From CANKHA01 sp035652315 (GTDB taxonomy: Bacteria > Pseudomonadota > Alphaproteobacteria > Rhizobiales > Xanthobacteraceae), in NCBI GenBank assembly GCA_035652315.1, contig DASREA010000002.1, forward strand, positions 1 through 64,000: 64,000 nucleotides of DNA, read 5' to 3'. Below the pieces are notes generated by a model. That model was given only the letters and a program-made list of their open reading frames with translations. It made no database searches and was not told where the DNA came from. Shown here piece after piece: positions 1-9,344 of this stretch; within the stretch, counting starts at the first letter, position 1; each line of letters starts with the position of its first letter. The position numbers and the translations under genes were made by a program.

Positions 1-651
1 TTCCCCGTCCACCAGGATGATGCGTTTGTCGCCCTCGCGCACCGCGGGCAGGAATTTCTGCGTCACCCAGGCCTCGCGGAACGAGGTGGAGAAGAGATCG
101 TAGAGCGAGCCGAAATTGGCGTCCTCCCGGCGCACCAGGAATACTGCCTCGCCGCCCTTGCCGTAGAGCGGCTTCATCACGATGTCGCCGTGCTCGGCGC
201 GGAAGGCCTTGATCTCGGCGAGGTCGCGGCTGAGCAGCGTCGGCGGCATCAATTCGGAAAATTCGGTGACGAACATCTTTTCCGGCGCGTTGCGCACCGC
301 CGCCGGATCGTTGATCACCAGCGTCTTCGGCTGGATGCGCTCGAGCAGATGCGTCGTGGTGATGTAGTTCAGATCGAAGGGCGGGTCCTGCCGCAGCAGC
401 ACGACGTCGAATTCGCTCAATGCCGCGCGCTTGGCTTCACCCAACGTGAAATGATCGCCCTCCACGTCGCGCACTTTCACCGGGCGAAGCGTCGCGAAAA
501 TCGTGCCGTCGCGCATCGCCAGCTTATCGGGCGTGTAATAGGACAACGCATGGCCGCGCGCTTGCGCTTCCAGCATCAGCGCGAAGGTGGAATCCCCGCG
601 GATAGCGATCCGCTCGATCGGGTCCATCTGCACGGCGACGTTGAGCGTCAT
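1..651 (-). CDS. gshB: Glutathione synthetase, N-terminal 217 residues (cut by window edge)
   Basis: ATP-grasp ligase joining gamma-glutamylcysteine and glycine to make glutathione in the cytoplasm. The reverse strand reads openly from an ATG at 651 to base 1, so the C-terminal third lies outside the window. The start MTLNVAVQMDPIERI is the family signature (the MDPI motif followed by a DSTFALMLEAQ helix), and the later segment MKPLYGKGGEAVFLV is the glycine-rich ATP-grasp loop. It is the last visible gene of a reverse-strand group with yraN and rsmI, 37 bases after yraN. Family identity is secure; the missing end is only an effect of the window. Confidence 0.95.
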   Translation of the reverse strand, partial: MTLNVAVQMDPIERIAIRGDSTFALMLEAQARGHALSYYTPDKLAMRDGTIFATLRPVKVRDVEGDHFTLGEAKRAALSEFDVVLLRQDPPFDLNYITTTHLLERIQPKTLVINDPAAVRNAPEKMFVTEFSELMPPTLLSRDLAEIKAFRAEHGDIVMKPLYGKGGEAVFLVRREDANFGSLYDLFSTSFREAWVTQKFLPAVREGDKRIILVDGE

Positions 652-688
652 GGGAAATCCGCGAAACCGGGACAGAGCAGAAGCACGT

Positions 689-1102
689 TTAGGCTTCGAC
701 TTCAAATGCTGCGGGGATGTGGCGGGGAATACAGCCAGGCGCGACCAGCATGGCGTCGAAGCGCACGTCCTGCACCGACACGTCGGGCCGCAGCGCCAGC
801 CAGGCCTCGGCGGCGGCGGCGATGCGGCGCCGCTGCCGCGGCGTGACGGACTCGGCGGCCTCGTCGAGCGTGGGACGCGCCTTGACCTCCACGAAGATCA
901 ACAGGCTTCTTCGCCGCGCCACGATGTCGATCTCGCCGGCGGGGCTGCGCCAGCGCCGCGCCAGGATGCGGAAACCCTTGGCGACGAGAAACGCCGCGGC
1001 GCGGCTCTCGGCCGAAAGCCCGAGGCGGAAGGCGACCTGCCGCGCGCTCTGCGGGCCGCTCGCACCCGCCTTGAGCTCGGACGGTTTTCCCCCGCGCGGC
1101 AT
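689..1102 (-). CDS. YraN/UPF0102 family endonuclease-like protein
   Basis: A 137-residue member of the UPF0102 family, which has a restriction-endonuclease-like fold. The core reads GFRILARRWRSPAGEIDIVARR followed by FVEVKAR, giving the E-x-D and E-V-K residues typical of the PD-(D/E)XK site; this is visible in the sequence. The cellular role is not established for the family. The ATG at 1102 sits 2 bases after the rsmI stop, so the two are probably translated from one message. The rsmI-yraN-gshB order is common in alphaproteobacteria. The first 25 residues are low-complexity and are probably not part of the fold. Confidence 0.9.
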   Translation of the reverse strand: MPRGGKPSELKAGASGPQSARQVAFRLGLSAESRAAAFLVAKGFRILARRWRSPAGEIDIVARRRSLLIFVEVKARPTLDEAAESVTPRQRRRIAAAAEAWLALRPDVSVQDVRFDAMLVAPGCIPRHIPAAFEVEA

Positions 1103-1104
1103 GC

Positions 1105-2061
1105 TCAGCGTCCTTCGCCTTTGTCTTTTTCCAGCGCCAAGGCGCGCTGATAGATATCACGGCGCGGCAGTCCGGTCGCGTCGGCGACTTCGCTCACCGC
1201 GTCCTTCACCGAGCCGCGATCGAGGGCGTGGCGGAGCAGGTCGTCCAGCTCGCCGACTTCCGGCGGCTTCTCCTCGGGCGGCGGCGCGATGACGATGACG
1301 ATTTCGCCGCGCGGCGCTTCGCCTTTGGCATAATGCGCGGCAAGCGCGGCGAGAGGCCCGCGGCGCACTTCCTCATGCAGCTTGGTCAATTCCCGGCAGA
1401 TTGCCGCTTCGCGGGGCCCGAGGACTGCCGCAAGATCGGCCAGCGTCGCCGCCAGGCGCGGTCCGGTCTCGAACAGAATGAGCGTCGCCGGAAGGCGCCT
1501 GATCTCGGTCAGGCGCGCCCGCCGCGCCGTTTCCTTCGGCGGCAAAAATCCCTCGAAGAAAAACCGGTCCGTCGGCAAGGCGGCGATGGACAACGCGGCC
1601 AGGGCGGCGGAAGCGCCGGGCAGGGCGGTGACGGCATGTCCCGCCTCGCGCGCCGCGCGCACCAGCTTGAAGCCGGGATCGGAAACGAGCGGGGTGCCGG
1701 CATCGGAGACGAGCGCGATGGATTGGCCGGCCTCGAGCCGCGCCAGAAGTTTGGGGCGCGCCTCCGTCGCATTGTGCTCGTGGTAGGGCGTGAGCGGGGT
1801 GCCGATCCCGTAGCGGTCGAGCAGCTTGCGGGTGACGCGGGTGTCCTCACAGGCGATGACGTTGGCGGCCGCCAGCGTTTCCAGCGCGCGCAGGGTGATG
1901 TCGCCGAGATTGCCGATGGGCGTCGCGACGATATGAAGCCCCGCCGCCAGGGCCGGAGCCTCGACGGGCTGTCCTGCGATGACATAGCGTCGGGCGGGGT
2001 TTTGACGGACGGTCGAAGGGGCCATAAGCCTTAGTTTAACCGCGCCTTTGCGGCGCGTCAT
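1105..2061 (-). CDS. rsmI: 16S rRNA (cytidine(1402)-2'-O)-methyltransferase
   Basis: SAM-dependent enzyme that 2'-O-methylates C1402 in the 16S rRNA decoding centre. The 318-residue product has the tetrapyrrole-methylase fold: ATPIGNLGDITLRALE near residue 45, ACEDTRVTRKLL, and ALVSDAGTPLVSDPG are the family motifs. It leads the reverse-strand group rsmI-yraN-gshB and diverges from the lipoprotein gene that begins near 2175. An in-frame ATG at 2025 (MAPSTV) is an alternative start with a weak AAGG upstream, so the first 12 residues are uncertain. Confidence 0.94.
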   Translation of the reverse strand: MTRRKGAVKLRLMAPSTVRQNPARRYVIAGQPVEAPALAAGLHIVATPIGNLGDITLRALETLAAANVIACEDTRVTRKLLDRYGIGTPLTPYHEHNATEARPKLLARLEAGQSIALVSDAGTPLVSDPGFKLVRAAREAGHAVTALPGASAALAALSIAALPTDRFFFEGFLPPKETARRARLTEIRRLPATLILFETGPRLAATLADLAAVLGPREAAICRELTKLHEEVRRGPLAALAAHYAKGEAPRGEIVIVIAPPPEEKPPEVGELDDLLRHALDRGSVKDAVSEVADATGLPRRDIYQRALALEKDKGEGR

Positions 2062-2174
2062 GCTTGGGCGGCATGGGGCAGGGCTTGTCGTTTGGTTAAC
2101 TTTTCGTGGACAAAATGCGTCAAATTCTCGTGGCCTGCTATCGGCGCTGCCGTGCGCCTTTGAGGAGATCGGCC

Positions 2175-3368
2175 ATGCCGCCCCTGTTGCAGCCGTCGCG
2201 GCGCGTTTTGCTCGCTGCCGGATTCGGATGCATGGCCGGCCTGCTCGGGGCCTGCTCCGGCGGCTCGCTCGGCGAATTCAACATGCCCTGGCAATCGGCC
2301 CCGGCGACGGCGCCGCAGCCTGCGGCGACGCTCGGCAGCGGGCAGGTCAGAGTCGGCTTGATCCTGCCGCTGTCCGCGGGCGGCAATGCCGGCGTGGCGG
2401 CGCAGTCGATGAAGAACGCCGCCGACATGGCGCTTGCCGAATTCAACAATCCGAACATTCAGCTTCTGGTGAAAGACGACGGCGGCACCGCCGCCGGCGC
2501 GCAACAAGCAGCGCAGCAGGCGCTCGACGAAGGCGCCGAGATCATTCTCGGCCCGCTCTTCGCGCAGTCCGTCGCGGCAGTCGGCCAGGTGGCGCGCGGG
2601 CGCGGCAAGCCGGTGATCGCATTCTCCACCGACACCAGCGTCGCCGCGCACGGCATCTATCTCTTGAGCTTCCTGCCCGAGTCCGACGTCGAACGCATCG
2701 TCAGCTACGCGATCAATAACGGCAAACGTTCCTTCGTGGCGCTGGTGCCGGACAACGCCTATGGCACGGTCGTGGAAGCGGCGTTCAAGCAAGCGGTCGC
2801 GCGCCACCGCGCCCGCATCGTGGCGCTGGAACGCTACCCGCTCGATCAGGCGCAGCGCGCGAGCGCGATCAACGCCGTCGCTCAAGCCGCGCGGCAGGCC
2901 GACGCGCTCTTTATTCCCGATGGGCCGGACGCGGCTAATCTTGTCGCCGCCCTGGTCAACGACCAGGTCAACATGAAACGGCTGCAGCTTCTCGGCAGCG
3001 GCATCTGGGACGATCCCACCGTGGCGGCAGCGCCCTCGCTGCAAGGCGCTTGGTATCCGGCGCCCGATCCCGCGGGTTTCCGCAGCTTCGCCATGCGCTA
3101 TCGCGGCCGCTATGGACAGGATCCGGTGCGGACTGCGACGCTCGCCTATGACGCGGTGGCGCTGGTGGCGGCGTTGGTGAAGACGCAAGGCACGCAGGCC
3201 TTCTCCGATCAGGTGCTCACCAACAATTCCGGCTTCGCGGGTATCGACGGAATTTTCCGCTTCCGTACCGAAGGCACCAACGACCGCGGCCTTGCGGTCA
3301 TGCGGCTGACCACCGCCGGCGGCGCGCCGATTTCGCCCGCGCCGCGCTCCTTCGGTTCGGGCACGTGA
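2175..3368 (+). CDS. LppC/LpoA-type lipoprotein, putative penicillin-binding protein activator
   Basis: Outer-membrane lipoprotein with a periplasmic-binding-protein fold, related to LpoA, which activates peptidoglycan synthases. I chose the ATG at 2175 because GAGGAG lies 8 bases upstream; an in-frame ATG at 2106 would add 23 residues with no clear ribosome site. The N-terminus has a twin-arginine charge patch, a hydrophobic run and the lipobox LLGAC. The rest resembles the leucine/isoleucine-binding fold, beginning VRVGLILPLS and containing EIILGPLFAQSV. Its TGA abuts the hemW stop codon (TGATCA, no spacer). An activator role is inferred from family membership. Confidence 0.85.
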   Translation: MPPLLQPSRRVLLAAGFGCMAGLLGACSGGSLGEFNMPWQSAPATAPQPAATLGSGQVRVGLILPLSAGGNAGVAAQSMKNAADMALAEFNNPNIQLLVKDDGGTAAGAQQAAQQALDEGAEIILGPLFAQSVAAVGQVARGRGKPVIAFSTDTSVAAHGIYLLSFLPESDVERIVSYAINNGKRSFVALVPDNAYGTVVEAAFKQAVARHRARIVALERYPLDQAQRASAINAVAQAARQADALFIPDGPDAANLVAALVNDQVNMKRLQLLGSGIWDDPTVAAAPSLQGAWYPAPDPAGFRSFAMRYRGRYGQDPVRTATLAYDAVALVAALVKTQGTQAFSDQVLTNNSGFAGIDGIFRFRTEGTNDRGLAVMRLTTAGGAPISPAPRSFGSGT

Positions 3369-4526
3369 TCACGCCGCCAGATCGGCGACCACGGCGTCGA
3401 GCAGCGGAAACCCCGACCGCGTGACGCGCAGGCGCCCGGCGGCAGTGGTTTCCAGCGCGCCTTCCTCGCGCAACAGCGCGATCCGCTTTTGCTCCAGCGG
3501 CCGGCCGGCCAGCGCTTCGTAGCGCTTGGGATCGATGCCTTCGGAAAGCCGCAGCCCCATCAGCAGAAATTCATCGGCGCGTTCTTCGCCGGTCAGCGGC
3601 TCGTCGGTGATCAGGCCGTGGCCTTGCCTCTCCACCTTCGCGAGCCAGGCCTCCGGCGATTTCTCGGTAGCTGTCGCGTAACGCACATCGCCGATGTCGA
3701 GGCGTCCATGCGCGCCGGGGCCGACGCCGGCATATTCATGGCCGCGCCAATAGACGAGATTGTGCCGGCACTCGGCGCCGGAGCGCGCATGATTGGACAC
3801 TTCGTAAGCCGGCAGCCCGGCGCGTTCGCAAATCTCCTGCGTCACGTCAAAGAGAGCGCGCGCCGTGTCGTCATCAGGCACCACGAGCTTTCCCGCCTTA
3901 TGCAGCGCGGCAAAGGGCGTGTCCGCCTCGATGGTGAGCTGATACAGCGACAGATGCTCGGCGGCTTCGCTAATGGCGCGCTGCAACTCCTGCGCCCAAT
4001 CCTCCGGCTTCTGTCTTGGCCGGGCATAGATCAGATCGAAGGAATAGCGATCGAAGATCGAGCGCGCGACAGCTACTGCCGCGAGCGCCTCTTGAGCGCT
4101 GTGCAGCCGTCCGAGTTCCTTCAGCGCGGCGTCGTCCAGCGCCTGTACACCGAGCGAAACGCGGTTGACACCGGCGCTGCGGTAGCCGCGAAACCGTGTC
4201 GCCTCCACGCTGGTCGGATTGGCCTCCAGCGACACCTCGACATCGGGCGCGATGGACCAGTGCTTGCCGATTGCGTCGAGCAGCGCCTCCACCGTCGCCG
4301 GCTGCATCAGCGACGGCGTGCCGCCGCCGAAGAAAATCGTGGAAACGGTGCGTCCGGGAACGCGCGCGGCGGTAGCGGCGATTTCCGCGGCGAAGGCGCG
4401 CACAAAGCGCGCTTCGTCGATGCCGGCGTGCCGGACATGGCTGTTGAAATCGCAATAGGGGCATTTCGACAGGCAAAACGGCCAGTGCACATAAACACCG
4501 AAGGGCGGGGCTGCGCTATCGCTCAA
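3369..4526 (-). CDS. hemW: HemW radical SAM protein (coproporphyrinogen III oxidase-like)
   Basis: Radical-SAM protein of the HemN/HemW family; HemW proteins act as heme chaperones rather than as oxygen-independent coproporphyrinogen oxidases. The cluster motif is C18-x3-C22-x2-C25 (FCLSKCPYCDFNSH), followed by IFFGGGTPSL. Length (385 aa) suits HemW. The start is a TTG at 4526 with GGAGG 6 bases upstream; it overlaps the end of rdgB by 11 bases, which points to coupled translation in a rph-rdgB-hemW operon. Confidence 0.92.
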   Translation of the reverse strand: MSDSAAPPFGVYVHWPFCLSKCPYCDFNSHVRHAGIDEARFVRAFAAEIAATAARVPGRTVSTIFFGGGTPSLMQPATVEALLDAIGKHWSIAPDVEVSLEANPTSVEATRFRGYRSAGVNRVSLGVQALDDAALKELGRLHSAQEALAAVAVARSIFDRYSFDLIYARPRQKPEDWAQELQRAISEAAEHLSLYQLTIEADTPFAALHKAGKLVVPDDDTARALFDVTQEICERAGLPAYEVSNHARSGAECRHNLVYWRGHEYAGVGPGAHGRLDIGDVRYATATEKSPEAWLAKVERQGHGLITDEPLTGEERADEFLLMGLRLSEGIDPKRYEALAGRPLEQKRIALLREEGALETTAAGRLRVTRSGFPLLDAVVADLAA

Positions 4527-5142
4527 GGCAGGCCTCCGCCAGCTTGAGAAAGGCGCGGGCGCGGTGCGACAGCCCTTTGCCTTTCGGCGGCAAGCTGTGT
4601 TTCTCGTCGGCGCTCATCTCTCCGAAAGTGCGCGTGTGACCGTGCGGCACAAAGATCGGATCGTAGCCGAAGCCCTGCTTGCCCCGCGGCGGCCACACCA
4701 GCGCGCCATCGACCCGCGCCTCGAATTCCTCGAGGTGATTGTCCGGCCAGGCGACGCAGAGCGCGCAGACAAAATGCGCGGAACGGTCCGTGGCGCCGCG
4801 CTGCTGCAGGAGGTTCTCGATCTTCTTCATCGCGCCCGCAAAATCCTTGTTGGGCCCGGCCCAGCGCGCCGAATGGATGCCGGGCGCGCCGCCGAGCGCA
4901 TCGACAGCCAAGCCGGAATCGTCGGCGAATGCCGGCGCTCCCGCGGCGGTGGCCGCGGCTTGCGCCTTGATGCGCGCATTCTCGCGAAAGCTTGCGCCGG
5001 ATTCCTCCGGCTCGGCAAGGCCGAGCTCGCCTGCGGAAACGGCGTCGACGCCATAGGGGGCGAGCAGTTCGCGCAGTTCCCGCAATTTCCCCGGATTGTG
5101 GGTGGCGATCACCAGCCGGCCGGTGATGGCGCGATGCGTCAC
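4516..5142 (-). CDS. rdgB: RdgB/HAM1 family XTP/dITP pyrophosphatase
   Basis: House-cleaning nucleotidase that hydrolyses ITP, dITP and XTP to monophosphates so deaminated purines do not enter nucleic acids. The 208-residue product has the family motifs: ATHNPGKLRELRELL at the N-terminus, FADDSGLAVDALGGAPGIHSARWAG in the middle and GFGYDPIFVP with the SADEKHSLPPKG segment near the end. The start is a GTG at 5142, overlapping the rph stop codon as GTGA, a classic coupled junction. Confidence 0.95.
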   Translation of the reverse strand: MTHRAITGRLVIATHNPGKLRELRELLAPYGVDAVSAGELGLAEPEESGASFRENARIKAQAAATAAGAPAFADDSGLAVDALGGAPGIHSARWAGPNKDFAGAMKKIENLLQQRGATDRSAHFVCALCVAWPDNHLEEFEARVDGALVWPPRGKQGFGYDPIFVPHGHTRTFGEMSADEKHSLPPKGKGLSHRARAFLKLAEACLER

Positions 5143-5852
5143 GTCACCGCCATTTTCTGCAAATCGACGAGCTTGCCGACGCCTTTGCGCGCCAGCGCCA
5201 AAAGCGCGAGAAACTGCTCCTCGGAAAACGGGATCTTTTCCGCGGTGCCCTGAATTTCCACGATATTGCCGCTTCCGGTCATCACGAAATTGGCGTCGGT
5301 GTCGGCTTCCGAATCTTCCGCGTAATCGAGATCGAGCACGGCGACGCCGTTATGCACGCCGCAGGAGATGGCGGCGACATGATCGCGGATGACTTCGCTG
5401 CGCAGCATGTCGCGTGCCTTCATCCAGGCGATGCAATCGTACAGCGCCACCCAGCCGCCGGTGATTGCCGCGGTGCGGGTGCCTCCATCGGCTTGAACGA
5501 CGTCGCAGTCGATAGTGATTTGCCGCTCGCCCAGGGCTTGCAGGTCCACGATCGAGCGCAGCGAACGGCCGATCAGCCGCTGGATTTCCACCGTGCGGCC
5601 ACTCTGCTTGCCGGCGGAAGCCTCGCGGCGGGTCCGCTCCGAAGTGGCGCGCGGCAACATGCCGTATTCGGCGGTGATCCAGCCGCGGCCCTGGCCCTTG
5701 AGCCATGGCGGCAACCGCTCCTCCAAAGAAGCGGTCACCAGCACATGGGTGTCGCCGAACTTCACGAAGCAGGAGCCCTCGGCATATTTCGTGACGCCGC
5801 GTTCGAGCGAAACGGCGCGCAGCTCATCCGGCTGCCGGCGGCTTGGCCGCAT
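5139..5852 (-). CDS. rph: Ribonuclease PH
   Basis: Phosphorolytic 3'-5' exoribonuclease that trims tRNA 3' ends. The 237-residue protein is full length and opens with RPSRRQPDELRAVSLERGV; AEYGMLPRATSER and TIDCDVVQADGGTRTAAITG are RNase PH family signatures with the phosphate-binding arginines and catalytic acidic residues. GAGGAGA lies a few bases before the ATG. It is divergent from hrcA, with a 138-base gap up to the chosen hrcA start; this rph/hrcA divergence is widespread in alphaproteobacteria. Confidence 0.96.
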   Translation of the reverse strand: MRPSRRQPDELRAVSLERGVTKYAEGSCFVKFGDTHVLVTASLEERLPPWLKGQGRGWITAEYGMLPRATSERTRREASAGKQSGRTVEIQRLIGRSLRSIVDLQALGERQITIDCDVVQADGGTRTAAITGGWVALYDCIAWMKARDMLRSEVIRDHVAAISCGVHNGVAVLDLDYAEDSEADTDANFVMTGSGNIVEIQGTAEKIPFSEEQFLALLALARKGVGKLVDLQKMAVT

Positions 5853-5990
5853 GTCTTTCTCCTCTGCTTTCGGCGATCCCGCTTTTAGGTGGCGCGGCGG
5901 GTTGCGACAAGGGCCGCCTCATCATCATGGCGCGGCTTGCGCTTGGCCGCATGGATGGACAATTTATCGGTCCGGAGGGAAGGTCATTCG

Positions 5991-7073
5991 ATGTCGCACG
6001 ACGTTCCTATCGGCGCAAGCCAGGTCTTGCTGGCTCAGGTGAACGACCGCTCGCGCGAGATTTTTCGCCAGATCGTGGAAAGCTATCTCGCCACCGGTGA
6101 GCCGGTGGGCTCGCGCCAGATTTCGCGCCTGATTCCGATGACCTTATCGCCGGCTTCGGTGCGCAACGTCATGGCCGATCTTGAGCAGCTCGGCCTCGTC
6201 TACGCGCCGCATACCTCGGCGGGCCGGCTGCCGACGGAGCTTGGGCTGCGATTTTTTGTCGACGCGCTGATGGAAATCGGCGACATGAGCGCGGACGAGC
6301 GCCAGGCCATCGAAGCGCAGGTCGCCGCTGCCGGCTCCAGCAAATCGCTGGAGACCATTCTCACCGAAGCTTCGGCTTTGCTCTCGGGTCTCACCCATTC
6401 GGCCGGCGTCGTGCTCACCGCCAAGGCCAATCCGCGACTCAAGCATATCGAATTCGTGCGCCTGGAGCCGGAGCAGGCGTTGGCGGTTCTGGTCGCGGAA
6501 GACGGCCAGGTCGAAAATCGCGTGTTGCCGGTGCCGGCCGGCTTGCCGACCTCCGCGCTCGCCGAAGCCGGCAACTTCCTCAATGCGCATATCCGCGGAA
6601 AGACGCTGACCGAGGCGAGAATCGATATCGAGCGCGCCCTGGAAGCGAGCAAGGCCGAGCTCGATCAGCTCACGCAGAAAATCGTCGCTGCGGGCCTCGC
6701 GAGCTGGTCGGGCGGCGAGCGCGAGGAACGGCGCTTGATCGTGCGCGGCCACGCCAATTTGCTCGACGACCTGAAAGCGCTGGAGGACCTCGAGCGGGTG
6801 CGGCTCCTGTTCGACGATTTGGAGACCAAGCGCGGCGTCGCCGATCTCCTGGGGCGCGCAGAACAGGCCGACGGCGTGCGCATTTTTATCGGGTCGGAAA
6901 ACAAGCTGTTTTCGCTCTCCGGCTCCTCGACCATCATCGCCCCTTACCGCGATGGCGGCGGCCGCGTTGTCGGGGTGATCGGCGTCATCGGGCCGACGCG
7001 GCTGAACTATGCGCGCATCATCCCGATGGTGGACTACACCGCCAAGGTGGTGAGCAAGCTGCTCGGCCGCTGA
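5991..7073 (+). CDS. hrcA: Heat-inducible transcription repressor HrcA
   Basis: Repressor that binds CIRCE inverted repeats, usually upstream of groESL. The 360-residue protein begins with a winged-helix region (REIFRQIVESYLATGEPVGS, then SPASVRNVMADLEQLGL), followed by the HrcA core; the C-terminal GGGRVVGVIGVIGPTRLNYA segment is diagnostic. I chose the ATG at 5991 because GGAGGGAAGG lies just upstream; in-frame ATGs further upstream (from 5889) would add up to 34 unsupported residues. It leads an operon with grpE. I found no CIRCE copy inside the window, so its target is probably elsewhere. Confidence 0.95.
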   Translation: MSHDVPIGASQVLLAQVNDRSREIFRQIVESYLATGEPVGSRQISRLIPMTLSPASVRNVMADLEQLGLVYAPHTSAGRLPTELGLRFFVDALMEIGDMSADERQAIEAQVAAAGSSKSLETILTEASALLSGLTHSAGVVLTAKANPRLKHIEFVRLEPEQALAVLVAEDGQVENRVLPVPAGLPTSALAEAGNFLNAHIRGKTLTEARIDIERALEASKAELDQLTQKIVAAGLASWSGGEREERRLIVRGHANLLDDLKALEDLERVRLLFDDLETKRGVADLLGRAEQADGVRIFIGSENKLFSLSGSSTIIAPYRDGGGRVVGVIGVIGPTRLNYARIIPMVDYTAKVVSKLLGR

Positions 7074-7149
7074 CCCGGAACGCTTGATTTTTGGCGACCG
7101 AGGCCTGATATGCGGCTTGAGCAATCCTTTGGACTTTGGGCAGGATGTG

Positions 7150-7737
7150 ATGGCGGACCATAGTGCAAACCCGACGCCGGACGCCGAAACCGAGCGCGCT
7201 GCCGACGCAGCCGATCCGGCGCAGCAATCCGTGGCGGAGCCGCGCGAGGTCGCGGAACTCAAGGATCGTGTCCTGCGCGCTCTGGCGGAGATGGAAAATC
7301 TGCGCCGGCGTACCGAGCGTGAAGTCGCCGACGCGCGTCTTTATGGCATCGCCAGTTTTGCCCGCGACGTGCTCGGCATTTCCGACAATATGCATCGCGC
7401 CCTGGAAGCCGCGCGCCAGGAATTGCAGGGCAGCGCCGAGCCCGGCGTGAAGACCTTGCTCGAGGGCGTGGAGCTGATCGAACGCGAATTGCTCAAGGCG
7501 CTGGAACGGAACGGAGTCCGGCGCTTCGATCCCAGCGGGGAGAAGTTCGATCCGAACCTACATCAGGCGATGTACGAAGTGCAGGATGACTCGCTGCCGG
7601 CCGGGACCGTCGCCCAGGTGATGCAGCCCGGCTACATGATCGGCGAACGCGTTCTGCGGCCGGCGCTTGTCGCGGTGGCCAAGGGCGGCCCCAAAATCCC
7701 CGCCGTAAGCCGCGCTTCGTCGCAATCGGCTAATTAA
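7150..7737 (+). CDS. grpE: Nucleotide exchange factor GrpE
   Basis: Releases ADP from DnaK. The 195-residue protein has a variable acidic N-terminus, a long helix starting near VAELKDRVLRALAEMENLRRR, and the C-terminal beta domain with GVRRFDPSGEKFDPNLHQAM and VMQPGYMIGERVLRPALV, all typical. The ATG at 7150 is preceded by GGGCAGGA. It follows hrcA by 76 bases and lies upstream of dnaK, but two membrane-protein genes separate it from dnaK. A CTTG at 7083 followed by an imperfect minus-10 could be a weak heat-shock promoter, but the match is poor. Confidence 0.95.
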   Translation: MADHSANPTPDAETERAADAADPAQQSVAEPREVAELKDRVLRALAEMENLRRRTEREVADARLYGIASFARDVLGISDNMHRALEAARQELQGSAEPGVKTLLEGVELIERELLKALERNGVRRFDPSGEKFDPNLHQAMYEVQDDSLPAGTVAQVMQPGYMIGERVLRPALVAVAKGGPKIPAVSRASSQSAN

Positions 7738-7948
7738 ACGTTGAAATCTGCGGAGCCGGCCAGCGGCTGCGCGATTAAAGCGGCGCCCCCCATTGCTGCG
7801 CCAAAAGCGCGGGGCCGTGTTTACCGTGCGCGGGAAATTACCCGTTACCGGTCATAATGCGGCGCCCATCGGCGCGGGTATTGCCCTTTTTTATCCGCTC
7901 TTTACCGCTTATCGTGACCGCCAGCCTCATCCGAGGCCTGGGGCGTAC

Positions 7949-9244
7949 ATGAGTTTAGCTGCAAGCAAGCCCGCGCCGGGGCTGGATGGCCTTTATTCCA
8001 AGCTGACGATTGCGGCGCTTGTGTTCTTTGCCGCGCTGGAGACGGCCTATTTCGTGCTCTCCGGGGTCCCTTCGTTTTTCAATCCCTCGCTCGATTTCTT
8101 GGGCAACGCCGTCGGGCGCGATTTCATAACGACCTGGATGAGCGGCCGCTCTCTTTTCGGCTACGGACCGGCCTCGCTGTTCGATCATGTGATCTACAAC
8201 AACGCGCTTCGCGTCATGCTCGGGCCGAATTTCCCCGAACATTTCTGGTCCTACCCGCCGCATCTGCTGCTGTTTACCTGGCCGCTCGGCATGATGCCCT
8301 ATCTCGCGGCCTACCTTCTTTGGTGCGCGCTCGGCATTGCGCTCTATTCGATCGCGGGCGCGGCGTTTCTGCGCCGCGAACATCTACTCTTTGCCGTCGC
8401 CGCACCCGCCGTCGCCGTCTGCGTATTCTTCGGCCAAAACGGATTCTATGCCGCGGCCCTGCTGATCGGCGGTTTTGCCTTGCTCGACCGCTGGCCGCTG
8501 CTGGCCGGCGTGCTGTTCGCCATCCTCACGGTAAGGCCGCAATTCGCATTCCTCCTGCCGGTCATGCTGCTGGTCAGCGGGCGCTGGGCGGCGATCCTGT
8601 CGGCCATCGTCGTCACCGGCGGTTTGGCCGCCGGCACTTATTATTTCTTCGGTCCCGAGGTCTGGACGGATTTCGTTCATAAGGTGGCGCCGCAGCAGAT
8701 CTGGCTCCTGCAAAACGGGGACGGCCTGTTGTCCCTGACGGTATCGTCGGTTTTCTTTGCCGCGCGGCTGGTCGGCCTGCCCCTCGACCTCGGTTGGAAT
8801 TTGCAGGCCGTGGTTTCCTTCGTCGCGCTGGCGGCGGTCATCTGGACCTATCTGCAAAAGCGCGATCCTTTGCTGTCATTCGCACTGCTGGTTACGGCGA
8901 TATTTCTCGCGAGCCCGTATCTGTTCAATTACGACATGGTGGTGCTCTCCTTCGTGGTCGCGCTAATGCGCCAGCGCGGCGGCAACAGCCTCCTTGATCA
9001 CATTCTCGGACTTTTGGTGTGGACGTTGCCGGTCAGCATGATGTTGCTCGCCGTGATCCATATTCCGTTGGCGCCGATCGTGCTGCTGGCTTTCGGCGGG
9101 CGTCTGCTCTGGAGGCTGGCGCATGAGGCGGAGGATCGCGCCGCGCCGGCCGCCGAACCGTCGATGACCTCCGAAGCGCCGCCGCCTCCAGTGCCTGAAT
9201 CGGCGGCGCCGGAAGTGACCGCGCCGGAGCCGCGCGTGCTGTAA
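7949..9244 (+). CDS. DUF2029/GT87-like polytopic membrane protein, copy A
   Basis: A 431-residue integral membrane protein with about nine to ten hydrophobic segments, resembling the DUF2029/GT87 family of polyprenyl-phosphate-sugar glycosyltransferases. The first extracytoplasmic loop carries NAVGRDFITTWMSGRSLF and HFWSYPPHLLLFTWPLG, segments that recur almost unchanged in the next gene. The last 45 residues are rich in Pro and Ala and look disordered. The ATG at 7949 fits where similarity to the paralogue begins; an upstream in-frame extension to 7793 is probably noncoding. Substrate and product are unknown; a role in envelope glycan transfer is inferred from the family. Confidence 0.75.
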   Translation: MSLAASKPAPGLDGLYSKLTIAALVFFAALETAYFVLSGVPSFFNPSLDFLGNAVGRDFITTWMSGRSLFGYGPASLFDHVIYNNALRVMLGPNFPEHFWSYPPHLLLFTWPLGMMPYLAAYLLWCALGIALYSIAGAAFLRREHLLFAVAAPAVAVCVFFGQNGFYAAALLIGGFALLDRWPLLAGVLFAILTVRPQFAFLLPVMLLVSGRWAAILSAIVVTGGLAAGTYYFFGPEVWTDFVHKVAPQQIWLLQNGDGLLSLTVSSVFFAARLVGLPLDLGWNLQAVVSFVALAAVIWTYLQKRDPLLSFALLVTAIFLASPYLFNYDMVVLSFVVALMRQRGGNSLLDHILGLLVWTLPVSMMLLAVIHIPLAPIVLLAFGGRLLWRLAHEAEDRAAPAAEPSMTSEAPPPPVPESAAPEVTAPEPRVL

Positions 9245-9344
9245 GGGCAAGACAAGCCGCGTGGCGGGCGGCCTCTGCACGGGAACTCAATTTCTGCGGG
9301 GCGGCTTTATCCGGATATTTACCCATTCCGGGCAGGGTGCCGCC

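Noticed and set aside
5853..5990. CIRCE operator upstream of hrcA
   Set aside because: I looked for TTAGCACTC-N9-GAGTGCTAA here and before grpE and dnaK and found no copy.
7083..7110. Sigma32 promoter upstream of grpE
   Set aside because: CTTG is present but the minus-10 (CCTGATAT) breaks the consensus; too weak to list as a feature.
7793..7948. N-terminal extension of the first GT87-like protein
   Set aside because: Arg/Pro-rich sequence absent from the paralogue; ATG 7949 matches where similarity begins.
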